Positions 37,301-45,260 of a stretch of DNA of 64,000 nt are shown here, piece by piece. The notes beneath the pieces were generated by a model. That model saw only the letters and a program-made list of their open reading frames with translations. It had not been told where the DNA came from and searched no databases. The stretch lies in contig NZ_JBBEWR010000006.1 of NCBI RefSeq assembly GCF_037646345.1, positions 1-64,000 on the forward strand, written 5' to 3'. Position numbers and translations under genes: made by a program. Source of the stretch: Ascidiimonas aurantiaca (GTDB lineage Bacteria; Bacteroidota; Bacteroidia; Flavobacteriales; Flavobacteriaceae). Numbering within the stretch: the stretch's first letter is position 1; each line of letters starts with the position of its first letter.

Positions 37301-38766
37301 GGATAACGGTATATCAGGAGCAGGTGATGCTTTTATCCCAAAAACTGGCCGGGTTTAGTAAAGGTGAGGCAGACGTACTTCGAAAAGCGATGGGTAAAAA
37401 GCAAAAAGACGTACTTGATAAAATGCGACCCGCATTTCTTGAAAGAGGAGCGTCTAACGGCCATGATCCCGAAAAACTGGAGAAAATATGGAAAGACTGG
37501 GAGGCTTTTGCCTCTTATGCTTTTAACAAATCGCATTCTACCTGTTATGCCTGGATAGGATATCAGACCGCATACTTAAAAGCCAACTATCCAGCAGAAT
37601 ATATGGCGGCCGTACTATCTAATAATATGAATGATATCAAGCAGGTATCTTTCTTTCTGGAAGAGTGTAAACGTATGGGGCTAAAAGTACTGGGCCCCGA
37701 TGTAAACGAATCTTTCTATAAGTTTGCCGTAAACCAGGATAATGCTATTCGTTTTGGAATGGGTGCCATTAAAGGCGTAGGACGAGGTGCGGTCGATACG
37801 ATAGTAGAATTTCGAAAAGATGGCAAATACAGATCTGTTTTTGATCTTGCCAAAAGAATAGACCTCAGGGCAGCTAATAAAAAAGCCTTTGAAAATCTCG
37901 CTCTGGCCGGAGGGTTTGATTCTTTTACCGATACACACAGAGCACAATATTTTTTTGAAGACGGAGACAGTATTTCATTTTTGGAAAAGGCCATTCGCTA
38001 TGGTGCAAAACATCAGGAAAACCTCAATTCGGCCCAGGTAAGCCTTTTTGGAGAAAGCAGCGAAGTGCAAATACCAGAACCCATAGTGCCTTCCTGTGAG
38101 TCATGGGGAACCATGGAAAAACTGAGAAGAGAAAAAGAAGTAGTAGGCATTTACATTTCCGGGCACCCGCTTGATGACTTTAAAGTAGAGATGAAATATT
38201 TCTGTAATGCCGGTATAAGTATGTTTACCGAACTGGAGAATTATGTAAACAGAGAACTTTCTTTTGCCGGGGTTATTACCGATGTGCAACACCGGGTTTC
38301 CAAGAACGGAAAAGGATGGGCCGCTTTCACTATGGAAGATTACACAGATTCTTTTGAATTTAAAATTTTTGGTGAAGAGTATCTAAAGTTCAGGCATTTT
38401 CTCATACCTAATGCTTTTGTGTACATAAAAACATTTGTCAGGGAGGGTTGGGAAAATCGGGAAACCGGTAAAAAGGGAGATCCGCGCCTGCAATTTAACC
38501 ATTTACAAATGCTACAGGATGTATTGGAAAGCTATGCTAAAAAACTCACAATACAATTAGACGTAAACTCTCTGAATACTGAAAATATTACAAAGCTTAA
38601 AGAACTTCTAAGTGGCCATAAAGGAGATCATAGTCTTAATTTTGTAGTATATGAAATGGAAGACGAGATTAAGCTTACCATGCCAAGCCGTAAACAGAAA
38701 GTGAAAATAACAAGCTCTCTTTTAAACCTGCTAGATGAAGAAGCAGTGTATTATAAGCTTAATTAA
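34384..38766 (+). CDS. dnaE: DNA polymerase III alpha subunit with N-terminal 3'-5' exonuclease domain
   Basis: 1460 residues. Residues 1-190 are a DnaQ/RNase-T-type proofreading exonuclease (F-D-T-E-T-T-G, V-H-G-I-S, and a late H-N-A-T-A-D-V). From about 255 the PHP domain starts (H-L-H-N-H-T-Q-F-S). The polymerase core has G-P-G-R-G-S-A-A-G-S and catalytic P-D-I-D-I-D-F-D. The C-terminal OB-fold lies near 1290-1360. This is the replicative polymerase; an in-built exonuclease in DnaE is known in Bacteroidota. The second DnaE at 27607 lacks it. Confidence 0.96.
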   Translation: MFLVFDTETTGLPKRWDAPISDTDNWPRAVQIAWQLHDETGKLIDQQDYLIRPEGFNVPFDAEKVHGISTELAEEEGVSLDEVLQKFNKLLTSTKFIVGQNVGFDVNIMGAEFFRKGMGTVLTSLPVLDTCTETTAELCQLPGGRGGKYKLPTLTELHAHLFGDGFEEAHNATADVEATTRCFFELIRKRIYTVEELDASPDFFEKFDRENPATIQLIGLKHINLKAASERIREQQRKEQVADEPSSEELKQNIKDLEDAGFAHLHNHTQFSVLQATSAIPALVAAAVREKMPAVAITDVANMMAAFLFVHEVNTHNKKAKAQIEEAQAKGEIPEAALLKPIVGCEFYVCENHKDRSRKDNGYMVVFLAKNKRGYHNLAKMSSIAYTEGFYYVPRIDREVIKEYKDDLIVLTGNLYGEVPSKILNVGEKQAEEALLWWKKQFGEDLYIELMRHGQEEEDRVNNVLLRFAKEHSIKTVATNNTYYLEKDNANAHDILLCVKDGEKQATPIGRGRGYRYGLPNQEYYFKSASQMKELFKDIPEAIYNIQEIIDKVTPFELAREVLLPKFDIPEAFQVAEDDIDGGKRGENKYLRYLTYEGARKRYNEITPEIEERLDFELEVIERTGYPGYFLIVQDFIAAARDMGVSVGPGRGSAAGSAVAYCLGITNLDPISYDLLFERFLNPDRVSMPDIDIDFDDEGRSKVMDYVIKKYGANQVAQIITYGTMAAKSSIRDTARVLDLPLGEADRIAKLIPNMKLGKIFNLDDRELKEKLRSDELLKVNELKNLAEGTDLEAQTINQARILEGSLRNTGIHACGVIITPDDITNFVPVATAKDSDLYVTQFDNSVVESAGLLKMDFLGLKTLTLIKDTVKIIKYQHGKELDPDLFPLDDEKTYELFQRGETVGIFQYESAGMQKYMKELKPTVFADLIAMNALYRPGPLEYIPSFIRRKHGEEAITYDLPAMEEYLKETYGITVYQEQVMLLSQKLAGFSKGEADVLRKAMGKKQKDVLDKMRPAFLERGASNGHDPEKLEKIWKDWEAFASYAFNKSHSTCYAWIGYQTAYLKANYPAEYMAAVLSNNMNDIKQVSFFLEECKRMGLKVLGPDVNESFYKFAVNQDNAIRFGMGAIKGVGRGAVDTIVEFRKDGKYRSVFDLAKRIDLRAANKKAFENLALAGGFDSFTDTHRAQYFFEDGDSISFLEKAIRYGAKHQENLNSAQVSLFGESSEVQIPEPIVPSCESWGTMEKLRREKEVVGIYISGHPLDDFKVEMKYFCNAGISMFTELENYVNRELSFAGVITDVQHRVSKNGKGWAAFTMEDYTDSFEFKIFGEEYLKFRHFLIPNAFVYIKTFVREGWENRETGKKGDPRLQFNHLQMLQDVLESYAKKLTIQLDVNSLNTENITKLKELLSGHKGDHSLNFVVYEMEDEIKLTMPSRKQKVKITSSLLNLLDEEAVYYKLN

Positions 38767-38868
38767 CCATTTGATAAGCAAGTATGTACACCGTGATTTC
38801 AATAGCAGAACTTTTTAAAAATGCTATCGATATTCTTGATTGTCAAATAATGAAAACTAATTCGGGCA

Positions 38869-38902
38869 TTGTAAGGTTTGGAAAAATATTTGACTAAATT
38901 TG
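38869..38902 (+). promoter_or_regulatory. Thioredoxin promoter, TTG-N23-TAAATTTG
   Basis: TAAATTTG (38895-38902) fits TAnnTTTG, with TTG at 38869-38871 as a candidate -33 element. The in-frame ATG at 38904 would precede the transcription start, so translation should begin at 38940. Confidence 0.6.
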
Positions 38903-38939
38903 CATGTTAACGAAAGAAGTGAATTTAAATCTTAATACA

Positions 38940-39260
38940 ATGGCATTAGAAATTACAGATGCTACTTTCGAAGAAGTAGTTTTAAAAAGTGACAAACCGG
39001 TAATGGTTGACTTCTGGGCAGCATGGTGCGGTCCCTGTAGAATGGTAGGTCCTATTATTGATGAGATCAGTCAGGAATATGATGGAAAAGCAGTTGTAGG
39101 GAAGGTAGATGTAGATGCCAACCAGGAGTTTGCAGCTAAATATGGTGTACGTAACATTCCTACCGTACTTGTTTTTCAAAACGGTGAGATCGTAGGAAGA
39201 CAAGTAGGGGTTGCTCCAAAAGATACTTATAAAGAAGCACTTGACACGCTTTTGGTTTAA
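38940..39260 (+). CDS. trxA: Thioredoxin
   Basis: 106 residues, the standard length. The active site is F-W-A-A-W-C-G-P-C-R-M, followed by the V-D-V-D-A-N and cis-proline I-P-T-V-L-V-F segments. It is a general cytosolic disulfide reductase. The ATG at 38940 gives M-A-L-E-I-T-D, the normal thioredoxin N-terminus. It is a single-gene unit with its own promoter and terminator. Confidence 0.97.
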   Translation: MALEITDATFEEVVLKSDKPVMVDFWAAWCGPCRMVGPIIDEISQEYDGKAVVGKVDVDANQEFAAKYGVRNIPTVLVFQNGEIVGRQVGVAPKDTYKEALDTLLV

Positions 39261-39283
39261 CCATTTAATTATAATAAATCGTT

Positions 39284-39313
39284 AAGGGTTTGGCGTATAG
39301 TCAAACCTTTTTT
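39284..39313 (+). terminator. Intrinsic terminator after trxA
   Basis: A GGTTTG/CAAACC stem (extended by flanking AA/TT) with loop GCGTATAGT is followed by a run of six or more T. Confidence 0.8.
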
Positions 39314-39347
39314 ATTTTAGGCATACCCGAAGCGGAAATCTTTCACA

Positions 39348-40277
39348 ATGAAACTACAGGAAAACGTTCACAAAATTCAACTTTTTAAAAACCTTGAGTT
39401 ATTAGCGGGCCAGGTGGTAGAAGGTTTTATAAATGGTATGCATAAGAGTCCTTTTCATGGTTTCTCTTCAGAATTTGCAGAGCACAAAATATATAACCCG
39501 GGAGAGAGTACCAGATATATAGACTGGAGACTATTTGCCAAAACCGACCGACTTTATGTAAAACGATATGAGGAAGAAACCAATTTAAGATGCCATCTTA
39601 TCATTGATAACTCCTCTTCCATGTATTATCCGCCCATAAAAGCCCAGGATATTGATCATCTTAACAAAATTGGTTTTGCCAGCCTGGCAGCGGCCGCTTT
39701 AATGAACTTATTAAAAAGACAAAGAGATGCTGTAGGTTTGAGCGTGTATTCAAATACGTATGAGTATTACGCACCGGAAAAAGGAAGTGAACGACATCAC
39801 AGAATGTTGTTGAACAGGCTTGAAAAAAACCTTGTATCATCTAACCGGGAAAAAACAACCAAAACGTTTACCTATCTGCATCAGATAGCCGAGAAAATAC
39901 ATCGAAGAAGCCTCATTTTTCTTTTTACTGATATGCTTCAGTCTGAAACCGGGGAAAAAGAGCTTTTTGAAGCCTTACGTCACCTAAAATATAATAAACA
40001 TGAAGTGATCTTCTTTCATGTAATGGATAAAGAAAAGGAATTTCACTTTGACTTTGATGATCGTCCCAAACGTTTTGTTGATATTGAAACCGGAGAGCAT
40101 GTAAATTTATATGCCCATAGTATAAAAAGTGAATATCAGCAGGCCACCAAACGCTTCTTTGAAGAATTACACCTTACGTGTGCCCAATACGGTATTAAGT
40201 ATGTAGAGGCCGATATTGCGGGTGGAATAAACCGAATACTATTAACGTATCTAATAGAACGACAGAAATTCTTATAA
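39348..40277 (+). CDS. DUF58 domain protein
   Basis: 309 residues. The DUF58 signature is present (Y-N-P-G-E-S-T-R-Y-I-D-W-R-L-F-A-K-T-D-R-L-Y-V-K, shown in parts) and so is a vWA-like D-N-S-S-S-M-Y metal site in the second half. No membrane segment is seen. DUF58 proteins usually sit with a MoxR ATPase and vWA membrane proteins (Bat operon). Here no such partner is next to it, which is slightly unusual. Role: probably envelope or stress-related complex assembly. Confidence 0.88.
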   Translation: MKLQENVHKIQLFKNLELLAGQVVEGFINGMHKSPFHGFSSEFAEHKIYNPGESTRYIDWRLFAKTDRLYVKRYEEETNLRCHLIIDNSSSMYYPPIKAQDIDHLNKIGFASLAAAALMNLLKRQRDAVGLSVYSNTYEYYAPEKGSERHHRMLLNRLEKNLVSSNREKTTKTFTYLHQIAEKIHRRSLIFLFTDMLQSETGEKELFEALRHLKYNKHEVIFFHVMDKEKEFHFDFDDRPKRFVDIETGEHVNLYAHSIKSEYQQATKRFFEELHLTCAQYGIKYVEADIAGGINRILLTYLIERQKFL

Positions 40278-40336
40278 GCGCAGAAAATTCATAATTGATC
40301 ACTTAAAAAAATGAATCTAAAAAACTTTTCAAAATG

Positions 40337-40367
40337 TTTGTAGAAATGAAAATGCGGTGTATATTTG
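40337..40367 (+). promoter_or_regulatory. tRNA-Asp promoter, TTTG-N19-TATATTTG
   Basis: TTTG (40337-40340) and TATATTTG (40360-40367) are separated by 19 bases, a near-ideal Bacteroidota promoter, 18 bases before the tRNA. Confidence 0.8.
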
Positions 40368-40385
40368 CATCCGCGTTATAGCAGA

Positions 40386-40459
40386 GGTCTGGTAGTTCAG
40401 TTGGTTAGAATACCTGCCTGTCACGCAGGGGGTCGCGGGTTCGAGTCCCGTCCAGACCG
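40386..40459 (+). tRNA. tRNA-Asp (anticodon GTC)
   Basis: A 74-base cloverleaf: acceptor stem GGTCTGG/CCAGACC, discriminator G, D-arm with AGTTCAGTTGGTTAGA, anticodon loop CTGTCAC (GTC) closed by CTGCC-side pairing, and T-arm GGTTCGAGTCC. CCA is not encoded directly after the discriminator. It marks the left edge of an accessory region. Confidence 0.97.
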
Positions 40460-40474
40460 CACCAGTAAACACGA

Positions 40475-40505
40475 GGCTTCCGAGAAATCGGGAGCCTTTT
40501 TTCTT
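40475..40505 (+). terminator. Intrinsic terminator after tRNA-Asp
   Basis: A nine-base-pair stem GGCTTCCGA/TCGGGAGCC (one T-G pair) with a GAAA tetraloop leads into a T-run. The remaining bases to 40800 contain no gene I can support. Confidence 0.9.
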
Positions 40506-40800
40506 TCCCTTGGGTATAACATAAGTACAACACTTTCCAAAGATAATTTCTTTTGTTTACCTCCAAGTTAATCTTGTGATTTTCATTAAAATGAAGTGAG
40601 TTATAGAGGCCATTAAAAAGTTCTTTTACAAGTTTCTAAAGAAAAAAGAAAGCTTTTATCATTCCTTGAATAAAAGTGAGGGGAAGAAAATCATTGTTAT
40701 CTCTTTGCCCTTACTTGTATTTCTGGGCAATAATATCTAATTTTTAGTTGGGCTTAAATTAAATTAGCAAGAATCGGGTTTTAAGGCTGGTATCTCAACA

Positions 40801-40808
40801 TACTTTTG
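40801..40808 (+). promoter_or_regulatory. Promoter -7 element TACTTTTG of the alkylation-repair genes
   Basis: TACTTTTG fits TAnnTTTG, 19 bases before the start of the AraC-MGMT gene. The -33 box is not obvious, as expected for a promoter activated by the regulator itself. Confidence 0.5.
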
Positions 40809-40827
40809 TCTTGTAAATTCAAGCATC

Positions 40828-41661
40828 ATGAATACACAGCAACAATTGAACTATAGTCGCATAGCAGAAGCTATCAAGTATATCAAAGAAAATTTCAAGG
40901 AACAGCCCTCACTGAACGATATCGCCGAAAGTGTACATCTCAGTCCGTATCATTTTCAGCGTCTGTTCAGTGATTGGGCAGGGGTGAGCCCAAAAAAGTT
41001 CATGCAATACATAAGTGTGGAATATGCCAAGCAATTGCTTAAGGAGCAACAGGTCACCTTGTTTGATGCGGCTCATGAAACGGGATTGTCGGGCACGGGT
41101 AGGTTGCATGACCTCTTTATCAATATTGAGGGCATGACCCCCGGAGAATTTAAAAATGCAGGAGAAAGCTTGTGCATCAACTACAGTTTTGCCGAAAGTC
41201 CGTTTGGCAACCTCATCGTAGCCTCTACCCAAAAAGGTATCTGCCATATGGCTTTTATCCAGGAGAAAGCAAAGGCATTGGAAGCCTTAAAAAATCGTTT
41301 TGCAAACGCTTCTTACAATCAGGTTGTTGACAAATTGCAACAAGACGCATTGTTCATTTTCCAAAACGATTGGAGCAAGCTGAACCAAATAAAACTACAT
41401 TTGAATGCCACGCCCTTTCAATTAAAGGTTTGGGAAGCGCTGTTAAAAATTCCACAGGGACAATTGACCACCTACGGGGCCATAGCCAAACAAATAGAAG
41501 CCCCAAGAGCATCTCGGGCGGTGGGTACGGCGATTGGCAACAATCCTGTCGCTTTTTTGATACCCTGTCATAGGGTAATTCAGGCTTCGGGCAATATTGG
41601 GGGCTATGCTTGGGGCAATACCCGTAAAACCGCCATGATTGGTTGGGAGGCCGCCCAATAA
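40828..41661 (+). CDS. Ada-like fusion: AraC-type regulator plus O6-methylguanine-DNA methyltransferase
   Basis: 277 residues. Residues 10-105 are an AraC-type double helix-turn-helix (A-E-S-V-H-L-S-P-Y-H-F-Q-R-L-F). About 115-275 is the suicide methyltransferase domain with active-site I-P-C-H-R-V (Cys247). The protein lacks the N-terminal zinc domain of classical Ada that senses methylphosphotriesters. That domain is encoded as a separate small protein two genes downstream (43494). It should repair O6-methylguanine and activate the local repair genes. Confidence 0.93.
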   Translation: MNTQQQLNYSRIAEAIKYIKENFKEQPSLNDIAESVHLSPYHFQRLFSDWAGVSPKKFMQYISVEYAKQLLKEQQVTLFDAAHETGLSGTGRLHDLFINIEGMTPGEFKNAGESLCINYSFAESPFGNLIVASTQKGICHMAFIQEKAKALEALKNRFANASYNQVVDKLQQDALFIFQNDWSKLNQIKLHLNATPFQLKVWEALLKIPQGQLTTYGAIAKQIEAPRASRAVGTAIGNNPVAFLIPCHRVIQASGNIGGYAWGNTRKTAMIGWEAAQ

Positions 41662-41703
41662 GTTATCTTCATTTTAATCACATCATTGGTAAAGGCAAAC
41701 CCT

Positions 41704-42432
41704 ATGGAAAAAAAGACGTTTATTCTTATCCATGGTTCATGGCACAGTGCCTGGAACTGGTACAAAGTGACCCCAATTTTGGAACAGCAGGGGCATACGG
41801 TCCACGCCATCGATCTGCCAGGCATGGGAAGGGATAAAAGCCCTATTAAAGAGGTCACCTTTAAAGGCACTGTTCAAAAGTTATGTGAGCTCATTGATAG
41901 TCTCGAAGGCAAAGTCATTTTGGTCGGCCATAGTAAAAATGGTATTATGATTTCACAGGTGGCGGAATACCGGCCAGAAAAAATTGAAAAGTTAATTTAC
42001 TTAGCGGCCTATCTCATTCCCCATGGAAAAACCCAAAAGGAATACTCCGTTCAAGACACCGGGGGATGGTTAAAAGGTTATGTTGACATTCATGAAGAGT
42101 CCAAGTCACATACCCTACAGACCGAGATTTTCAAGGAAGGATTGTACCATGATTGCGATGATGAGATTACCGAAATGGCCAACGTTATCTTAAGCCATGA
42201 GCCTATTGAATCTGGTGTGGCCCCTTTGCATTTGACCGATGAAAATTTTGGAAGCGTACCCCGATATTACATCGAATGTACCGATGACCGGGCGGTAACT
42301 CCCTTCATCCAGCAAAAAATGTACAGTGAAACCCCTTGCTTAAAAGTGTATAAAATGGCTGCCAGCCATTCCCCCTTTTTTAGCAAGCCTAATGAGCTGG
42401 TTGACATTTTTATGGAAATCGCACGACTTTAG
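41704..42432 (+). CDS. Alpha/beta hydrolase, esterase-like (EstC/methylesterase type)
   Basis: 242 residues from the ATG at 41704. The start I-L-I-H-G-S-W-H-S-A-W-N-W and D-L-P-G-M-G are typical of small plant-methylesterase/EstC-like hydrolases. The nucleophile elbow reads G-H-S-K-N-G: Ser is kept, but the usual small residue two positions after it is Asn, which is odd. Acid and base candidates are in C-T-D-D-R-A-V and A-S-H-S-P-F-F. Substrate unknown. It sits 42 bases after the Ada-like gene. Confidence 0.85.
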   Translation: MEKKTFILIHGSWHSAWNWYKVTPILEQQGHTVHAIDLPGMGRDKSPIKEVTFKGTVQKLCELIDSLEGKVILVGHSKNGIMISQVAEYRPEKIEKLIYLAAYLIPHGKTQKEYSVQDTGGWLKGYVDIHEESKSHTLQTEIFKEGLYHDCDDEITEMANVILSHEPIESGVAPLHLTDENFGSVPRYYIECTDDRAVTPFIQQKMYSETPCLKVYKMAASHSPFFSKPNELVDIFMEIARL

Positions 42433-42442
42433 AAAAGAGTAT

Positions 42443-42790
42443 TATGTTCACCCCAACACTCCGGCATGGAATTATATTTCGGTTCAGGTGCAGGGCCAAG
42501 CGAGAATAATGACCTGGGAAGAAGTATAGGAAACTACTGCACGACTGACCTAAAAGTATGAGGCAATGAACCAGTCATCTGTTAATTTGGAACATTTGCC
42601 GCCCAGAGTTCAAAAATTGATGAAGGGTATAGCTGGTATAAAAGTGACCGTACATAAGATGGAAGGAATTTTCAGGTTGGATCAGAATAGTAATACAACT
42701 CATTTTCAAAATATTATCAGAGTACTAAAAAAACAAAATTCATCTATTGTTGATGACCCCGCAACATTAATGGAAAACAAAAAATTATGA
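42443..42790 (+). pseudogene. Decayed PaiB-like FMN-binding regulator
   Basis: One continuous frame reads V-H-P-N-T-P-A-W-N-Y-I-S-V-Q-V-Q-G, then stop codons near 42530 and 42551, then an open stretch (42566-42790) with L-E-H-L-P-P-R-V-Q-K-L-M-K-G-I-A-G-I-K-V. Both parts match, in order, the middle and end of PaiB-type FMN-binding negative transcriptional regulators. The N-terminal third is missing. The open 74-codon piece alone is therefore probably not a functional gene. Its end overlaps the next start by 4 bases. Confidence 0.75.
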
Positions 42791-43494
42791 TTACAGACAA
42801 AATAAAAGCATTAGACTGGGATGCCATAACCGGCGAGCTCCATTCAAAAGGATACTGTCAGGTACCAAAAATTCTGGATGACATCGAATGTGAGGAACAC
42901 ATTGCATTATATGAACAGCCCAATTTATTCAGAAAAACGGTAGTCATGGAGCGGCATCGTTTCGGCAAGGGGGAATACAAATATTTCGATTACCCCTTGC
43001 CCCCAATTATACAAGAATTGCGCACATCGCTTTATCCAAAGCTCTGCACAATTGCCAATACATGGATGAAGGCCTTAAAAATTGACGTGACCTATCCAGA
43101 GTCCCATCGTGAATTACAAAAGAAATGTTCAGATAACGGGCAAAACAAACCAACGCCCCTTCTCTTAAAATATGGAGTGGGCGGATTCAATACCTTGCAC
43201 CAAGATATTTATGGTGAAGTATATTTTCCCATACAGGGGGTTTTTAACCTGACCGAACCGGAAAAAGATTATACGGGCGGACAGTTCGTTCTCACCCAAC
43301 AGGTGCCAAGGGCGCAATCAAAGGCCATCGTGCTCAACCCCAAAAAAGGCGACATGGTTCTTTTCGCAACCAATTTTAGGCCTGTTCACGGAACTCGGGG
43401 ATATTACCGTGCCAACATGCGCCACGGTGTCAGCGAGGTCTGTCATGGCAGACGCTGGACAATGGGAATAATTTTTCATGATGCCGTAAGCTAA
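42787..43494 (+). CDS. 2-oxoglutarate/Fe(II)-dependent dioxygenase
   Basis: 235 residues. The iron facial triad is visible as H138-Q-D140 (T-L-H-Q-D-I-Y-G-E) and a later His in R-P-V-H-G-T-R-G-Y-Y-R, with that region's Arg residues available for 2-oxoglutarate. It is a stand-alone oxygenase of a family often found beside Ada/AlkB genes in Bacteroidota. Substrate not known; an alkylated nucleic acid or amino acid is inferred from the neighbours. Its stop overlaps the next start (TAATG). Confidence 0.87.
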   Translation: MITDKIKALDWDAITGELHSKGYCQVPKILDDIECEEHIALYEQPNLFRKTVVMERHRFGKGEYKYFDYPLPPIIQELRTSLYPKLCTIANTWMKALKIDVTYPESHRELQKKCSDNGQNKPTPLLLKYGVGGFNTLHQDIYGEVYFPIQGVFNLTEPEKDYTGGQFVLTQQVPRAQSKAIVLNPKKGDMVLFATNFRPVHGTRGYYRANMRHGVSEVCHGRRWTMGIIFHDAVS

Positions 43495-43739
43495 TGATAC
43501 GGCATTCCGAATTAACTTCGAAACAGCTTCGAGATGGAATCAAAACGAGATCAATCACCTTGGGTGGCAATAGAAAGTTAAAGATTTACGGTGCACTAAA
43601 TTGTAAATCTGGCAAAAGAATGAAAATGCATACCCGTGTGTTTTTTACAAACGAAAAGCAGGCAAAGGAAAACGGCTTTAGGCCCTGTGGTCATTGCATG
43701 CGGTCAGAATATTTAAAATGGAAGAATGAAGTTGTTTGA
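43494..43739 (+). CDS. Stand-alone Ada metal-binding-domain-like protein
   Basis: 81 residues resembling the N-terminal zinc domain of Ada: V-F-F-T-N-E-K-Q-A-K-E-N-G-F-R-P-C-G-H-C closely follows the Ada pattern before its last two cysteines. Cys37, Cys65 and Cys68 correspond to Ada Cys38, Cys69 and Cys72 in spacing. The position of Ada Cys42 is Lys41, so one zinc ligand is lost or replaced. The methyl-accepting Cys38 equivalent is kept. Translation is coupled to both neighbours (1-base overlap upstream, 14-base overlap downstream). It may sense phosphotriester damage for the AraC-MGMT protein, or be degenerate. Confidence 0.82.
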   Translation: MIRHSELTSKQLRDGIKTRSITLGGNRKLKIYGALNCKSGKRMKMHTRVFFTNEKQAKENGFRPCGHCMRSEYLKWKNEVV

Positions 43740-44337
43740 TATTCCTTATAACCCCACAAAAAACTGGCTGCCGCAAGACGGAACAGTAAATTATTACGGC
43801 AAAATTTTCAGTACGGCCGATGCCGATTCCTTTCGTGGGATTCTTTTAAAAACAATTGCGTGGCGCAATGACGAGGCCATCATTTTTGGAAAAAAGGTCA
43901 TCACCAAACGAAAGGTGGCTTGGTACGGCGAAAAGCCATTTTCGTACACCTATTCAAAGACCACAAAAACAGCACTGCCATGGACAAACGAACTGCTGCT
44001 TCTCAAAGACCAAGTGGAACAACTTACCGGAGAAATCTTCAATTCCTGTTTGCTTAACCTATACCATAACGGTCAAGAGGGCATGGCTTGGCACAGCGAT
44101 GCCGAAAAAGACCTGAAACGCAATGGCGCCATCGCATCCCTAAGTTTTGGGGCAGAACGAAAATTCGCTTTTAAACATAAAAGGACCAAGAAAAAAATTG
44201 ACCTGATACTTGAACACGGTAGTTTATTGGTTATGAAAGATGAAACCCAGAGTCATTGGTTACATCGTTTACCTCCAACTAAAACCGTATGTAACCCTAG
44301 AGTAAATTTGACCTTTAGAACTATTATCGAGACATAA
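43726..44337 (+). CDS. alkB: AlkB-family alkylated-DNA repair dioxygenase
   Basis: 203 residues, typical for ALKBH2-like AlkB proteins. Iron ligands are H123-S-D125 (M-A-W-H-S-D-A-E) and the His in S-H-W-L-H-R-L-P. The closing R-V-N-L-T-F-R supplies the two Arg for 2-oxoglutarate. It removes N1-methyladenine and N3-methylcytosine by oxidation. It ends the alkylation-repair gene set. Confidence 0.94.
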   Translation: MKLFDIPYNPTKNWLPQDGTVNYYGKIFSTADADSFRGILLKTIAWRNDEAIIFGKKVITKRKVAWYGEKPFSYTYSKTTKTALPWTNELLLLKDQVEQLTGEIFNSCLLNLYHNGQEGMAWHSDAEKDLKRNGAIASLSFGAERKFAFKHKRTKKKIDLILEHGSLLVMKDETQSHWLHRLPPTKTVCNPRVNLTFRTIIET

Positions 44338-44407
44338 AATTGTAATAGTTAAGACTTAATTTGACAATTTCAATAAATTAGTTTAATTATTAAATAGGAC
44401 TTGTCAA

Positions 44408-44690
44408 ATGAACACAGAAGAAAAATAAATAAACCATAAGTTAGGGTTATTATAATTAGCCAAACAATCAGGCAATGTACCTCAAGCTTGTGAAGTAATG
44501 GGATATAGTTTCTATAGATTCAAAGAACTTTATAAATAGAGCGGAGAGCTGGCTCTCCAGGAAATTTCTAGAAAAAAACCTGTTTTAAAAAAATAAAATT
44601 AATGAAGAAGTAGAGTGTGTAGTAGTGGCTATTGCTATTGAATACCCTGCTTATTATGGTCAACTCAGAGCGTCTAATTTTCTAAATAAT
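44408..44690 (+). pseudogene. Remnant of an IS481-type transposase
   Basis: A single frame with several stops reads K-L-G-L-L, then L-A-K-Q-S-G-N-V-P-Q-A-C-E-V-M-G-Y-S-F-Y-R-F-K-E-L-Y and S-G-E-L-A-L-Q-E-I-S-R-K-K-P-V-L, later I-E-Y-P-A-Y-Y-G-Q-L-R-A-S-N. These are successive pieces of the N-terminal helix-turn-helix region of IS481-like transposases. The catalytic DDE part is absent. From here to 45260 the DNA is very AT-rich with nothing else I can identify. Confidence 0.75.
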
Positions 44691-45260
44691 GAAATAAAAA
44701 ATCAAAATAGCTTTACAGAGTTTACGATAAGTGAACAAAGTACTTTTATTTTGCCTCGTATCTTGTTAGCTACATTAGCCTATAAGCTTTGAAATAAAAT
44801 ATAAATTCACATTATTCAAGTTATTTAGTTCTTTTTTAACTAAATTTTATTCTGGTTCTTGATCATTTTTTCACTTATGTCTCTTTTTTGATTATCAGAA
44901 ATAATAAAAATTATGGAGATAAAAGTTAGTTCCTAAAATCAACTTACTCTTTCTTACAATTAAAAATAGTTTTTACGGTAAAACCACATGTTGATAATGG
45001 GTTTAACATATTGATTTTTAAAGATATATATGATTTTTTTAGGATTTTTCTTTAAGGCTGACGTTTTTCATTAAAAATCAGATAATTATTTACCTAAAGA
45101 GTAGCTTATTTTAATTAAAAAGAGAGCAAAATTACTGTTAAAATAATTGAATTTTGGTATATTTTTTAAAATTAAAAATCAGTAGTTTTAATCTGATTAT
45201 CAGTAAGTTGTGATAATTATTTAATTTTAAAAAGAATATTGAACATTAAAAAAAAAGATC

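Noticed and set aside
40365..40571. 68-codon plus-strand frame covering the tRNA-Asp gene
   Set aside because: It is the translation of the tRNA and its terminator; the RNA gene explains the sequence.
42566..42790. Treating the 74-codon frame as an intact small gene
   Set aside because: The upstream sequence continues the same PaiB-like protein in the same frame across two stops, so it is a pseudogene fragment.
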